A DNA stretch of 64,000 bases from Halicephalobus mephisto (Eukaryota; Nematoda; Chromadorea; Rhabditida; Panagrolaimidae): positions 186,001 to 250,000 of the forward strand of contig SWDT01000224.1 of assembly GCA_009193035.1 (NCBI GenBank), read 5' to 3'. The notes below the pieces were generated by a model, which was not told where the DNA came from, did not search any database, and saw nothing but the letters and a program-made list of their open reading frames with translations. Below are positions 23,450 through 34,658 of this stretch, piece after piece (position 1 is the first letter of the stretch; the number at the start of each line of letters is the position of its first letter). The translations under genes were made by a program, and so were the position numbers.

Positions 23450-26412
23450 TCAATCTATATCGAATTTCATCTTTGAGATCCTGATATGATCGACTGTCAT
23501 CCAATTCTTCAGCAATTTACCGCAAGTTTTCGCCGATCTTGGAGGCCATATTGGGCCTTCTGGACTCTCATAAGCAAACGGAAATCGAATAACATAGTAT
23601 CGATTTTGAGCAAGTTTAATTGGTTCAGCAGAAGGATAGAAATATCCATCGGTTTGTTGGACACTGCTCGCTTGAACCTTCAAATCTAATTTTGCCACAA
23701 TAGGAGCTTTCGGAAGGACAACATGAAGTCTCATCAACTGAGCCGACACAGATGGAGATCTTTTACATGTACAAGGCGTCCAAATCGGGATGTCTGATCT
23801 CAATAAATTAGCAGCTTCTTCTTTATACGCTTGAAACCCTTGCTTTTTATCCATTTGAAGAACTTTTCCTGGTTTCTCAATGATAAACCTATGACCTCGG
23901 GGACATTCATAATCAAATCCAATAAAGAACCTCAATTTTTCCCGACGCAAATCATCATCTACAGGACTTTTGGTAGCTTTCCTAGGTGCAGGTTTGAAGT
24001 CATTCTTCGAAATACTTTTCATATCTTCTTCCCATTCGTCGTTATTAACAGTAATGAATACATCCAAAGGCAACAAGTAATCACTTCCATGTTTAAAGTT
24101 CGGACTTCTCAATCCAGCAACATGCGAGTATCTGTTCGATTGTCCAACACAAAACACAGACCAAGAAGGAAATCCAGGAAGTAATCCAGGAGGTGCATTA
24201 GAATGTGGTAGATATTCAAGAAATTGTCCTGAAAAATTCACTTTATAAGTAAATTTAAAAACCAAAGTTACCTTTATATTGTTTTAATAAATTTTCATAT
24301 GTAATCGATGGACTTTTTCCTTTATTTAGTCCAGTAATTTGGGAGTCATATGTTTCTAGATAACTTCCAGCAGGTTCGTCTTCTTCTATTGGACTCATAA
24401 CTTCTTCACTTCTTTCAGGATATTCATCCATATCTTGCGTTCTTTCTCTTCTTTCAGTTTCTTCCTCATCTAAGAACATTTGTTTCAATTTATCGTCATC
24501 TAAGTACCTGTCGAAGCAATCTTCTACTTCTTCGTCATCAACTTCAGTATTCGTATCACCAGACAGTGCCGAAGTATCTTGAATACTCGGTGATGAGTGT
24601 TTTCTTCCTCTTTCCGGAGTCTTCTGTTCATCAGAATTTCTTTGAGGAGTTTTATCATCCATCGATTCTGGAACATCTTCTGGGACAAATATCGGGAACT
24701 TCAAATAAAAATTCTCATTCATGCAACAAGTAAATCCTTGTTTGTAAAAATCAAAATTGGCTTCTTTTAGAGTGAAAGGATCATTTCTGGTCATCTGTTT
24801 CCTGCCACAATTGCAAGACGAAGTAAACCGATATCCACTGTTATGTGGCATATGAGTATATTCATGGTCTCCATGCTTACAGTTATGACCAGTAACAGAA
24901 ACAGCTTCACATCGCTGATGATCCTTCCACCATAAATCATGACATGCCGTCGACAATGCATCGACTAGTTCTGCCAAAGCTTCACCGGTAACCGGCAAAG
25001 ATGCGATAATTTTGTTCAATTCAGTTTGATGTTCCTGTTCCGTAAAGTAACCTTTCGCCATTAGTGCTTTTCGGTAAGTTTGGAATGCCTTTTCAAAGTG
25101 ACTACTTTCAATTCTAAAACAACAATTATAAACTAATTTCGAAATATAAAAACCTACGATTGAACAAGTTCAAGCTCCGGTATCAGCTCCGCCAAGTCGT
25201 CTCTATTGGCAGGCTTCTTCATGGCAGCTTCGAGAATGACTTCGGCTCCAATGACAAATTCCTTCAAAGTGGGAAAACAAAAAAAATAAGGATCATCATC
25301 TCCGTAGTTGAAGGCATTGTGGATGTGGCTTCTGATGAATGCACCACAATCAGGATCTGGTTCGTCGTCAACACCGCCGGAATGAACAGGCCGATGGTCG
25401 GCAAGTCTAAGGACCAAATCTGCCAGGATATCCCGAGGTTCTTCTTTGGGAGATTTACATATAAAAACAGGTCGTATATTTGGGATATCTGGCAAGTGGC
25501 CAATACATGTTGTCCTGAAAGTAATTAAAATAAAGTTTCACAATGAAAGAAACAAACATGTTGTCGCCCATAAGCTTGACCAACTTCATGTTGTCAAAAA
25601 TTTGATTTGCCCAGCATTGCTCTAATTTTTCCGTTATTTCCTTCTTTTTGTTGATGTGTAAATCATACCGGAGAATCTTATCCGAAAACAGGAAACAGCA
25701 TCTTGGAACCGCCAGTCTTCCGTATTCCAGCCAATCTTGTGGAATTCCTTCTTTTGTTTGGAGTCTCTTAATGATGGCATTCATGTTGTTCATCCTCAAT
25801 CGGTTGACTTGAGACAAAGTCTTCAACCAGTGAGTATCAAAGTACCGTCCTTGTTCGACAAAGAAAACCAGATGGCTGAGGAGGAATACGACATGCAGCA
25901 GATTGATCTCTTGATATTCCGCATGAGCCAATTTCTCAAAAAAAGACTGGAAATAAAGATAATTTCCCCCATAAATGACATGGATCTAAACCAAACCTTA
26001 TTCTTCCCGTCTTCAGATGCAAACAACTTGAACTGATAGTCGACATCATGGATTCCATGGAGTATCAAGTACAAAGTCAGTTCTTCTGCAATGAAATAAG
26101 CCTCAATCTGCAAAGTTTCATTGCTGAAGTAGTTTTGATATATAAACTCACGAAAATTTCAGGTTCTCCCTCATCTGATTGGCCGTTGAAAACAAAGGAT
26201 TGCGTAGCATCATTGGCGATGTCGCTCTTCTTCCATTCTGCAGAATCCTTTCCGATTATTCCGACAACTAAGATTCCGTCATCTTCGATAAGTTCATAAA
26301 TGGATAAAGCTTTTTGGAGGAAATCTGTAAGCTTCAAAGACATTGAAAAAGGTCTTGGAAATTGACAAATCCAAATTTGAAATACGTTTTCGCAGTTAGG
26401 ACAGTTGGCCAA
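23450..26412 (-). CDS. smg-8: SMG-8 nonsense-mediated decay factor
   Basis: Six exons (26412-about 26150, about 26117-25999, about 25952-25559, about 25517-25158, about 25119-24271, about 24229-23450) join to about 920 residues. The N-terminus has the G-fold start ILVVGIIGKDSAEW, a diverged P-loop as in SMG8. The central exon has the Cys/His cluster NCKHGDHEYTHMPHNSGYRF...CNCGRKQ, followed by NDPFTLKEANFDFYKQGF, which matches SMG8. The C-terminus has PGLLPGFPSWSVFCVG and CPRGHRF. SMG8 with SMG9 binds and restrains the SMG1 kinase, which phosphorylates UPF1 in NMD. The join from GDNM to TTCIGHLPDI is an interrupted ATG codon (AT/G). The start Met is the first in frame. Confidence 0.88.
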
Positions 26413-26928
26413 AAAGGCGGCACATGACTTTTCTAAATTTACATTATTTACCTAAATAAATAACCACTTATTTAGAAAAATCAAGGTTTTTTATCGCTGT
26501 ATCTGGAATCTCAATCCTGTCGTGGTTTTAATCAATCGAGAATTTGCTAAATTTTTTGATGTTTTTATTTGCAAATGACGTCACGGTGCTGATGTTACTA
26601 GTGAGGATCTTTTCTTTTAGAGTTCAAAAAACAAAAACCTGTTTTAAATCCTCGTTTATTTGAGAGTGGTACTCTAGAGTTTCCTCAGTCAAAAAAATAA
26701 TGGTGGACGGTAATAGAAAAGTTCCCAGAGCAATCCTCGTTGATTTCAAGAACGACAGAATCCACAAGATCTAGTGCATCAGTCATAAATTTAATCTTCG
26801 ACAATTAAAATCCTCCAAACTGTGTCTCCAGAATGCTTATGATTACGGAAAATAACTGAAGGATTCCCCAAATCGCATCCCTTACAGACCGACTTTATGG
26901 TATAACTCGATAAAAGTCTCAGCAAAGA
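26413..26928. other. Intergenic region with a tubulin-like fragment
   Basis: About 500 bp between two minus-strand genes. Apart from the short tubulin-like plus-strand fragment near 26.7 kb, listed separately, I see no gene. It should contain the SMG-8 promoter. Confidence 0.45.
26701..26775 (+). pseudogene. Short tubulin-like coding fragment
   Basis: A 24-codon plus-strand frame reads VPRAILVDFKNDRIHKI before a stop. The VPRA-[IV]-L-[VL]-D phrase is diagnostic of tubulins, and the I-H following it is closest to gamma-tubulin (VPRAVLLDLEPRVIH). Neither flank continues as tubulin, so this would be a small relic. The match is short and could be chance. Confidence 0.3.
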
Positions 26929-29180
26929 CTACAAAACTTGTAAACGCGACAATCTGGGAGATCTCCTAACTGGAGTATTCAATTCGGCAAATGGTTTCCT
27001 GTTATTAACTGGAAGTCGACGGAAAACATCAACTGTGGAAGGAGTTGAAACTTTTGAGGTGTTCGGAGACTTTCTAGCGGGTGTCTTAGTATTACCCCCA
27101 GATCTTCTAGCTGGCGTTTTAGCAGTAGTGGCTGACCTTTCAGTCGTTTTAGCATTAGCAACAGACCTTCTGGTGGCCGGTGTTTTAGTTTTTACAGAAT
27201 CAGGCAAGCTTCTGCCTCTCGAAGTCTGAGTTGCTGGAGTTGCAGCCACAGACTTCTTGTTTTCAACGGAAGTCGACAAATTCGGATTATTTTCATCATT
27301 GTATCTTGGTGATCTCCTTTTATACTTCGGCTGCTCACTTCTACGTCTGACGACCGAAGTAGTGTTATCATTGTTGTTCAGTTCGACAATCTTCGGGCCT
27401 TTTGATTTTGGCATATATGCAGCATGATTGGACCCAGTTGAGTACATCTGAAAGTGATTTAAGTCAATTCCTCTACAGTAAGATGCGTGTAGAATTCTGG
27501 AATCGTTTTAAAAGCATTTCCTCTGATCTATTGAATCCAATTATTGTAAAAATTAAAGATAATTTTTTACGAAAATGTCCCAGTCTGAATTTCTACAAAA
27601 TTCAAAAATTTTGGGTAAAAAGAATAAAAACAAGTTGTCAGATTTGTCATTTTGTGCTTTCATAGAGTTCTTCTGCTCTTGCACAGGAACCCAAAAACCT
27701 CCGCATTTGTGAATTACAATTCTTGTCCGCTCAAAATTTTTCCAAAATTACTAACTTACGGTGGAATCGTTGTCAATTTGACGGAGATCACTCATTCCAG
27801 AAGTGTGAACTACTCTTCTTGTCATCCTTCTTTCTATTATTTCTTCCATCATAACCTGTCTCGCGGTTGGTTCAGGAAGAGAACGGACAGATTCGAAAGA
27901 TTCGTTAATTCTTGGTCGTTTCTTCGCAGGTTCGCCGAACGACCTCTGTTGGACTTTTCGCACTTCCCGGTTCCATATTTCTATCACATTCTCATCGTCA
28001 TCCTCATAACCGGATTGATATCCTTCTGACGAGCTGCAGTCGGCCAAAGCAGGCAACAGAGCGTTCCTCCATCTCCTAAGGCAGTTCTGCGTGGCCTTTG
28101 GCATTCTGTAAAATTCATCTTGAGAATATTCCTTCAATTTCAATCCATCAGGTGGTGGATTCTCAATACTGTAATTGACCAGATCACTCATCGCTAATTG
28201 CTCGATGTTCTCGTAATCCTAAAATCAAGAAATTATTTGAAAGTAATAATTTCGATCACTTACAGCTTCTTCAGGGTCGCACTCAGTCAGCCGACCAGAA
28301 TGATAGCAGGTGTAGAAGGACCTCAACAAAGCATTATCGTCTGGCATTTGAAGTATAGTTCCAATGAACGAAAACGACCCAGGAGGGGCCGTCATGTCTG
28401 AATATATCCATCAGGATATGCAAAAATAAAAAACCAAACCTGCAAATTCTTCATTACGTCCAGTAGTGATCGCAGGCAACGAAGTCCGCTTTCTTTTATT
28501 CGATAACCCAATGTCTCCTCTGATTTCAAACATCGGGAATTTGGGGGATTTTCTCGATAACTTCTCAGCACTTCTTCCCATGACAAATTCCAAACTTCCG
28601 TTGTTGAAGTGATCGCTATAGTAGTCAGGCAACATAGTCCTCGAACTCCGTTGTGATTGGTTCATCGGCACCAGTTCCATACTTCTCGAAGGCATATACG
28701 TCGAACAATGAACTGGCTCCAGAGAAGTGAGATCGAAGGATTCTGAATCACTATGTGAGGAAAGCACGAAAGACAACTCTTACCGTAACCATGAAGCGTC
28801 TCCAGATGGTAGTAAAACTTTACACAAACTGTGTATTTTTCCTTCTTGACATCGACTGCGGCTGCTTCCAGTCTTTCGTACCAACGATTCTTCTTTTCGT
28901 TAAAATTCGGTCTTTTGGACTTCACTTTGAAGGCGTTCCTCCTCAAAAAAGCCGGTCTGGCGGAATCTAATATAGAAACATCGAATGTCTTCTGATTCAC
29001 TTCCATCGAAGAAATACGCCCAACAATAGTCTCCAGATGATTCCTTCGTTTCTTGTATTCTGGACATTTCAAGGCGGCTTTTCCATTTGACATGTAGGCA
29101 TTGCACTGGAGATTCCTGCTCCATGGATGAGGATTAGAGAAACCATGTTTGTAGATGGAGAAAGGTTTTCCCGAAGACAT
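26929..29180 (-). CDS. Unrecognised basic nuclear protein with TPxRRS repeats
   Basis: Five exons join in frame (29180-about 28786, 28754-28443, 28396-28263, 28218-27762, 27449-26929) to about 600 residues. The start follows a TTTCAG that has no upstream donor, a likely spliced-leader site. I do not recognise the family. The first exon has a basic region (KCPEYKKRRNH) and a helix. The middle is acidic and Ser-rich, with AKKRPRINE as a plausible nuclear signal. The last exon contains repeated basic, proline-directed sites (TPARRS, TPARKS, TPATRR) and ends TPVRRSPRLSRL. Repeated TP/SP sites next to Arg/Lys are typical of CDK-regulated chromatin or mitotic proteins; that is inference. No enzymatic motif is visible. 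Confidence 0.6.
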
Positions 29181-29185
29181 CTGAT

Positions 29186-29193
29186 CTGAAACG
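29186..29193 (-). other. Probable spliced-leader acceptor
   Basis: GTTTCAG lies five bases before the chosen ATG of the nuclear protein gene, with no 5' splice partner upstream in frame. Such unpaired acceptors are the hallmark of nematode trans-splicing. Confidence 0.5.
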
Positions 29194-29499
29194 AATCCCA
29201 TGCAAAAATATCGTAAAAACAGTAGTATGGTAAGTAATTATCGATCAACTGCGAGAAGATATAAAGTGGCGCCAAAACTCGGGAGATTCGAAAAACAGAG
29301 AGCGCGCAAGTCGTCGTTCTTTCCGGGAACCCCGTCCGAAAATCGGATCGTTTTTCCAAAGTAATTAAGAATTTTTATCGTGGTTTATATAAACTTTAGT
29401 AAATTTACAATTTTTCATTTTGGTGTAATTGTTAGTAGTTTTATTTGGATTTATGGAAATCAGAATGAATGATTCAGGATTCAATTTTGATTAATGTTG

Positions 29500-30910
29500 T
29501 TATTTTCGATAAGATTCTGAAACTTCCTTGACGTCGTCGTTGGACTCGTCTGGAAGCTCTGGAGCAGACGCAATTCTGAAAGTTGGAGATGTTTCTGAAG
29601 GTTTTTCCTCTGGAGCGGTTGTGACAGGAGGAACTACTTGACTAGGATTCAGAAGACCCTGAATCCTCAGCTGGGAACTGATTTTCATATCTTCATCGAT
29701 ACAGACCACGACAGCAGCGTTGTTGAATTGACCGCAATAGTTCGGATCGGAGAATACAGTAATCTACTGACGTCCAACCATGACTGTGACTTTCTTGAAC
29801 CACTTGATGGCCTCGGATAACCATGTAAATCCCCAGAATCCTCCACGCAGTCACCACCACTCCCTTTCTGCAGACGTAGTTGATTCCTCTGAGACTACAG
29901 AATCAGCCGTCTCCCTTGTTCATGGGGTCAAACCAGAGCAATTTGATCAGCATTCCGCGATCTTGAGACTCACAAAGACGAGCAAAGCTCCAGATCTGGT
30001 CCAAGTTGGTCAGTTCCGGAGAAAGACCTCCGTGCATACAGTAAATCTTCTTGGAAGTCAGTCCGGCCATCGGGAGACGATTGAAAACTATCTTAAACTT
30101 TCACCAAAGATCAACACTAAAAACATCAGATTATTATAAAACTCAAAAATAAATATCGTTACAAAATTATTTCGATGCGAAATTCTAGAATTTTTCAGAA
30201 ACTAAAGTGATCCAAAATTTTGGTTTTGCGGAATAGTTATTTCGTAATTGATTTTTTGGAAGTGCATTCCTCTTAGATGGAGTTAAGAACTTCTAAACTA
30301 AGATATACGCGTTACATAACCTTCTATCTACCCTCTAGCATTAATTTTTATGAAGTTCTTAATGGATATCCAAAAATCACAACTAACATTAAATATTTCG
30401 TTGACAATGAATTTCTTATGTGTAGTAAGACAAAATACAATATTTACTTACATTTCTGACAACATTCGTCATAGAATCCATAAATCCGGTTGACTGCAGG
30501 AGTCTCGTGGTTGATTCTGAGAAAATAAATCCTGTCGGGGCGACGAAGCTTCAAAGCAAGAAGCAGGACAGTTGTCTCCGGACCTTAGAGTCCACGGTCA
30601 ATGTGCTCTCCAAGGAAGATCACCTTCGTCTCTGGAACACGGCCAATAAGCCCGAAGAGGTTGTGTAAGTCCTGGGAAAAATCAAAATTTTATAAAAACG
30701 AATTTGATACTGTCCATGAATACCTCCAATGACTGATGGGAACTTCGATTTCAACAAGAGATTCTTTTTGGTTGATGATTTTCGTGAAGAAAGTTAAAAT
30801 GTCGATAATTTCGTTAAATTGCAGGAAATTAGAAACCGTGACGTCAGGTTTGCTGTACAAACGTGAGTTTCTCGATCACATCGACCAACCAAGTAATGTC
30901 CGCTGTCTCT
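29500..30910 (-). pseudogene. Decayed PP1-type Ser/Thr phosphatase
   Basis: Fragments of a PP1 catalytic subunit appear in order on the minus strand: an N-terminal helix (TWLVDVIEKL), LVEIEVPI, a GIHGQ remnant of [65 protein letters not shown] and SDPNYCGQFNNA. In-frame stops interrupt it at 30585-30587 (TAA), 29903-29905 (TGA) and 29764-29766 (TAG). There are frameshifts near GIHGQ and after HQVV. Metal-binding motifs are also altered: GDIHG lost its Asp, GDYVDRG became GEHIDRG, and GNHE became INHE. It is therefore a non-functional relic, though introns survive, so it arose by DNA duplication rather than retrotransposition. The last ~65 codons after CGQFNNA remain open. Confidence 0.85.
30160..30410. 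repeat. Intron-borne dispersed repeat, copy 3
   Basis: Lies inside the PP1 relic, in what was an intron. It is similar to 22480-22660 over about 150 bp, including CTACCCTCTAG...TTAATTTTTATGAA and CACAACTAACATTAAATATTTCGT. Confidence 0.6.
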
Positions 30911-31123
30911 GTGGTTTTGCTCAAGGTTGCAACTCCAAACATAATCCAGAAGAATCTCGGGATTACTGTCGTTCCTCAGAATAGATAAATAACAGTGTTA
31001 ATTTTAATTTTTCAAAAATATATTGAAGGACATTTTCGAGTTCATGCAAACCATTGATAGGTCTGTTAAATAATCGTTAATTAATGATTTTTTCGACTTA
31101 AAAAATAACCAAAATCACTATTT

Positions 31124-31390
31124 TTATTCTAGATCGATTTTGTAGTCAATTGCTTTGTAATTAGCACTAAATTCTTCCAAATTGTTTGGATTCAAAGCCA
31201 GATGCCCTTCCCGAATGCCGGGTCTCGACACGATTACAGTAGTAATCCAGGACAAATGTCCGAGTGTTATTTTGTCGTTGAATCGTTCGAAATTATATTT
31301 CAGTTCTAATAAAAAACTCCTTTTTCCCTTTCCTATCGCGTTACCCATACATTCACTAAGCGTCAACAAGCGCTATCTAAATTCTTCCAT
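31124..31390 (-). CDS. Hypothetical short open frame
   Basis: An 80-90 codon frame with no recognised family (SFLLELKYNF, ITLGHLSWITT, AIDYKIDLE at the end). An acceptor-like AG precedes it, so it could be a last exon, but I found no convincing upstream exon. It shows a loose resemblance to similar orphan frames near 41.2 and 63.3 kb. It may not be a gene. Confidence 0.25.
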
Positions 31391-31634
31391 ATAATAAAAG
31401 TAAAAATCAATTTTATCATAATTTATTTCCAGACCAAAATCTCCTTCTTAATCTTGTTTACGTTTTTACTAGAATGTCTATATTTATCCATTTGTTCTAA
31501 ATTTTAAAAATCATTGTATAGGTTATTATTCTGCAATGATGAACACATTGAGTTTTATCAGCTATATTATCACTAAAGTCCAGACAAATTGTCCAATTTT
31601 TTTGCTTTGCTGAGTTCCGACATCGAGAACGATT

Positions 31635-33205
31635 ATGAGGAATTTCGTCTCGCACAATCTTCATAGCATTATCCTTAACTTGGATACACAATATAATCCA
31701 ATCGGTTTCCGTGGTGTAGGTCAACAAGGTTGTATCATGTAAGTTCTAGATTTTTAAATTTACAATAAAAGTAAGAAATCCATTTTTATTCGGGTACTTT
31801 GGTATTGAATATCATTTTTTTGGACATCTATCGAAAATTTCATATATGAAAATTAGCCTTAGAAGGTGGATAAGTTTCAGATCCATATAAAACAAAAGTG
31901 AATTCCAAACAACGATTGCTTGAAACCAAATTTCAGGCTATTTTAGTTTGTGACCAATTCCGGAAATTCGTGTCAGAACCACTTTGTGGGAGAATGTTTA
32001 TTTCCAATTTTTAGAGTCATGATTATAATTGCATTCTTGCAGTATTATATAAATACAAACTTTTACAGCTTTAGGTCTTGACTGGAAAGCTCTAAAAAGT
32101 CGCTTCGAGACCATTTCGTAACAAAATCCCTTTTGTTGTATATAATAGTGTGGTTTTTTAAATTTTAGTGAAGCCAACGGTATAGATAGAAGGGTAGCCA
32201 TCAAGAAACTGCTAATCTATGATGCCGATTGCGCCAAAAGGGTTTACAGGGAATTTGTCATCTCCAAATCCATTCATCATCAAAACGTGAGTTTTTCTAC
32301 TTTTAATAAATTGATATTTATGTGTTTAGCTGATAAAACTATTAGACGCTTTTTCTCCGCCGGATTTGAACGAAGTTTATCTAGTTTATGAGTTGATGGA
32401 CTACTCAATGCGGAATTTGCTCAGTCTCCCTCAAACAGACCCCAGGAACCTAAAGAATTTAGTTTTCGACCAGAACAACGGAGACTACTTGATTGCAGAT
32501 ATCCTTTTTCAGCTGTTCTGTGGTTTACGGTATCTCCATCAAGATAAACTGAAATTTATCCACAGGGATATCAAGCCGGCGAATATCCTCATGAGGGAGG
32601 TTGAAGCTAGGTGGCTCGTGAAGATCTGTGATCTCGGATTAGCCAGACATCTGACAGAAAACGAATCCCAAGTAACTAAGTACGTGGTTACCTGGCCGTA
32701 CAGGGCTCCGGAAGTACTGCTGAGAAACAACTACGGCTCCCCCATCGACATCTGGTCAGTTGGATGTATCCTGGGGGAAATCCTCACAGGCAATTTGCTA
32801 TTCGAAAGAACTAACAGGAATGACCAGATCTTTCTAATCCTGTGTTTGGTTGGGTTTCCAAATGGCACAATACTCCCCTCTCACATCCAAAACGAAATCA
32901 GGGATCATAACTACGGACCCTGCAGAATAGGAGAGTACTTTACCGACGACAAACTCCCGAATTGGACCCATCAAAGACTAACGAAGAAATTCATAAGAGA
33001 ACTACTGATGAAACTCCTCAAATTTGATCCAAGTCAGAGGTTGACGGCGCAACAAGGGGTAGAGTTGCCCGAGTTTGGATTTCTTCGTTATCGAACTGGA
33101 ATGATCGACATTGCCCCGGCCCCTTATACCCCTATGGAAAACTTCTCGCAGACTCCAGAGCAATGGATGTCGTTGATCAGAGAACAACTACAAAGTTACG
33201 AGTAA
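31635..33205 (+). CDS. Divergent Nemo-like (NLK/LIT-1-type) MAP kinase
   Basis: Three exons (31635-31738, 32169-32286, 32330-33205) join to about 365 residues. The first holds the Gly loop (NPIGFRGVGQQGC), the second the ATP lysine (VAIKK) and CAKRVYREF, the third the rest of the kinase domain. HRDIKPANIL and YRAPEVLL are intact; DFG is DLG. NLK features are KICDLGLAR, IDIWSVGCILGE, LKFDPSQRLTAQ and the tail FLRYRTGM (NLK: LRYHTCM). NLK/LIT-1 kinases phosphorylate TCF/LEF factors and shape Wnt responses. The activation segment is odd: T-K-Y where NLK has T-Q-E, and VVTWPYRAPE where MAP kinases have VVTRWYRAPE. There is no N-terminal extension. The 430-bp first intron hides the first exon from simple searches. 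It is probably a lineage-specific paralogue, not the main LIT-1. Confidence 0.8.
31825..31870 (-). repeat. Intron-borne dispersed repeat, short copy 4
   Basis: In the first intron of the NLK-like kinase. Read on the minus strand it matches the TAATTTTCATATATGAAA...ATGTCCAAAAAA portion of the repeat seen near 22.6 and 30.3 kb. Confidence 0.45.
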
Positions 33206-33480
33206 AGGAAGCTTCAGAATTAGATACACAGTTGACGAGTGACGTCAAATGACATCATACTTTGATTTTTTAATTAAAATTAGTGACGATAGTTATGTAT
33301 GAGTGTCTTATCAAATTATGAACAAAGTTAGAATGTACTGATAATAAATAATTATTGAAAAAAACAAGATGGAATTCACGAGAAAACTTTAGGTGGAAGG
33401 TGTTTGTTGATAATCGTTCGCGTTGATGGCACTTTGCCAATTTTAGGTTTCGAAATCTACTGATTTTTGTTTCGCTGAAA

Positions 33481-34355
33481 ATGACTTCTTCGTCTTCCTC
33501 CGCCTGCTTTAGCCTCTACGATTTCGTTATACAATGGAAGCAACTATTCTGGAAGCCGTACTACTTTCCTGTGTTGCTTCTGGACGCTAGTTTGGCGGCT
33601 TGTTACTATTACTTCCTCTACATCAACGGTTGGTTTCCTGATTTATTTCCACTATTATGTCTTTTCAGATATGTATGATATACCCTTTACTTTCCCCAGT
33701 GCGACTATACCAAGTACCAGTTTATTGAGTTATCCAGTTTCTGAAGTTCTAGTCCAGCCTGTTCCTGTTTATAGAGACTTTGCGGTTTTTCATGAAGGTG
33801 AGTTTATATCAATACTTTACAATTCACTTTTTTATTTCAGGAGCGAGAATATTCAATTCTTCCGATACATGGAGGAATGCCCCACATATCCGGTATTTCT
33901 ATGGAATACCAATTATGTACGACGTTCGATATAGTGCAAAGACAGTGCTGCGAAAGGACAAGAGAACGCAAAAGGAAATCTGCTGGTTAATGTCAGGAAA
34001 CCAGGGCTTTTTTGAGGTCGATTTGAATCAACCAACTGACATTTTCTTCGTCAAATACGAACACTATGAGGTTATTAATGATGAGGACTGGAGTACTGTG
34101 CCGACAAAGTTCAAAGTCCTTGTAAGTAAAATATGTCCGATTCTTTCTAATCTTGAAATTCAGGGTTACAATAGTACAATCGTCGATGACTACATCTTTC
34201 TGGCGGAATTTGCCTTTTCTTCTGAGAGTAGAGAAGCTATTCCAGTAGTACCTATTCCACATAAGATCTCCAGAGTGAAAGTAGAAGTGCTAGGCAATCG
34301 TGGTAGTCCATCCTTTACCAGTCTTTGCAAATTCTATGTTTACGGAACGTTGTAA
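33481..34355 (+). CDS. Short SUN-domain membrane protein
   Basis: Four exons (33481-about 33628, 33668-33797, 33841-34121, 34165-34355) give about 248 residues. An N-terminal region with one hydrophobic helix (YYFPVLLLDASLAACYYYFLYI) is followed directly by a SUN domain. Visible hallmarks: GARIFNSSDTW at its start, CWLMSGNQGFFEVDLNQPTDIFFVKYEH (shown here only to its family core CWxxxGxxGxxxVxLxxP) and GNRGSPSFTSLCKFYVYG at its end, matching NxGxxxYTCLYRFRVHG. SUN proteins span the inner nuclear membrane and bind KASH proteins to form LINC bridges. Unlike UNC-84 or SUN-1 it has almost no coiled coil between helix and SUN domain, so it resembles short SUN3/SUN5-type forms. It begins 275 bp after the kinase stop, same strand. 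Confidence 0.82.
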
Positions 34356-34658
34356 TTCAATGGACAACATGTGAACTCGGTGTGTGAAAGAATCTATTTG
34401 ACTAAAGTGCGATCTCCAGGGGAAGTGGCATGCACATCAATCAAATGCCCTACTGTAGCAAAGAACTGTAGTTGCGTTCTTTTATTGTAGATATATTGTT
34501 GTTTATTTGTGCTATTGTTGTTTATTAAGAGATAAAGCTATCTTTCTTGATTCGGCACACAACAATATGAATACTTTTTATGACAGAGAAGCTAAAATTG
34601 AGTCAAATTCAAAGTGTTAAAAGACCCGTCAATTTTCAAAGAAATTCGTTTTTAAAAA

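Noticed and set aside
31497..31727. 76-codon minus-strand frame with several Cys
   Set aside because: It is antisense to the first exon of the NLK-like kinase, whose glycine loop is recognisable on the plus strand.
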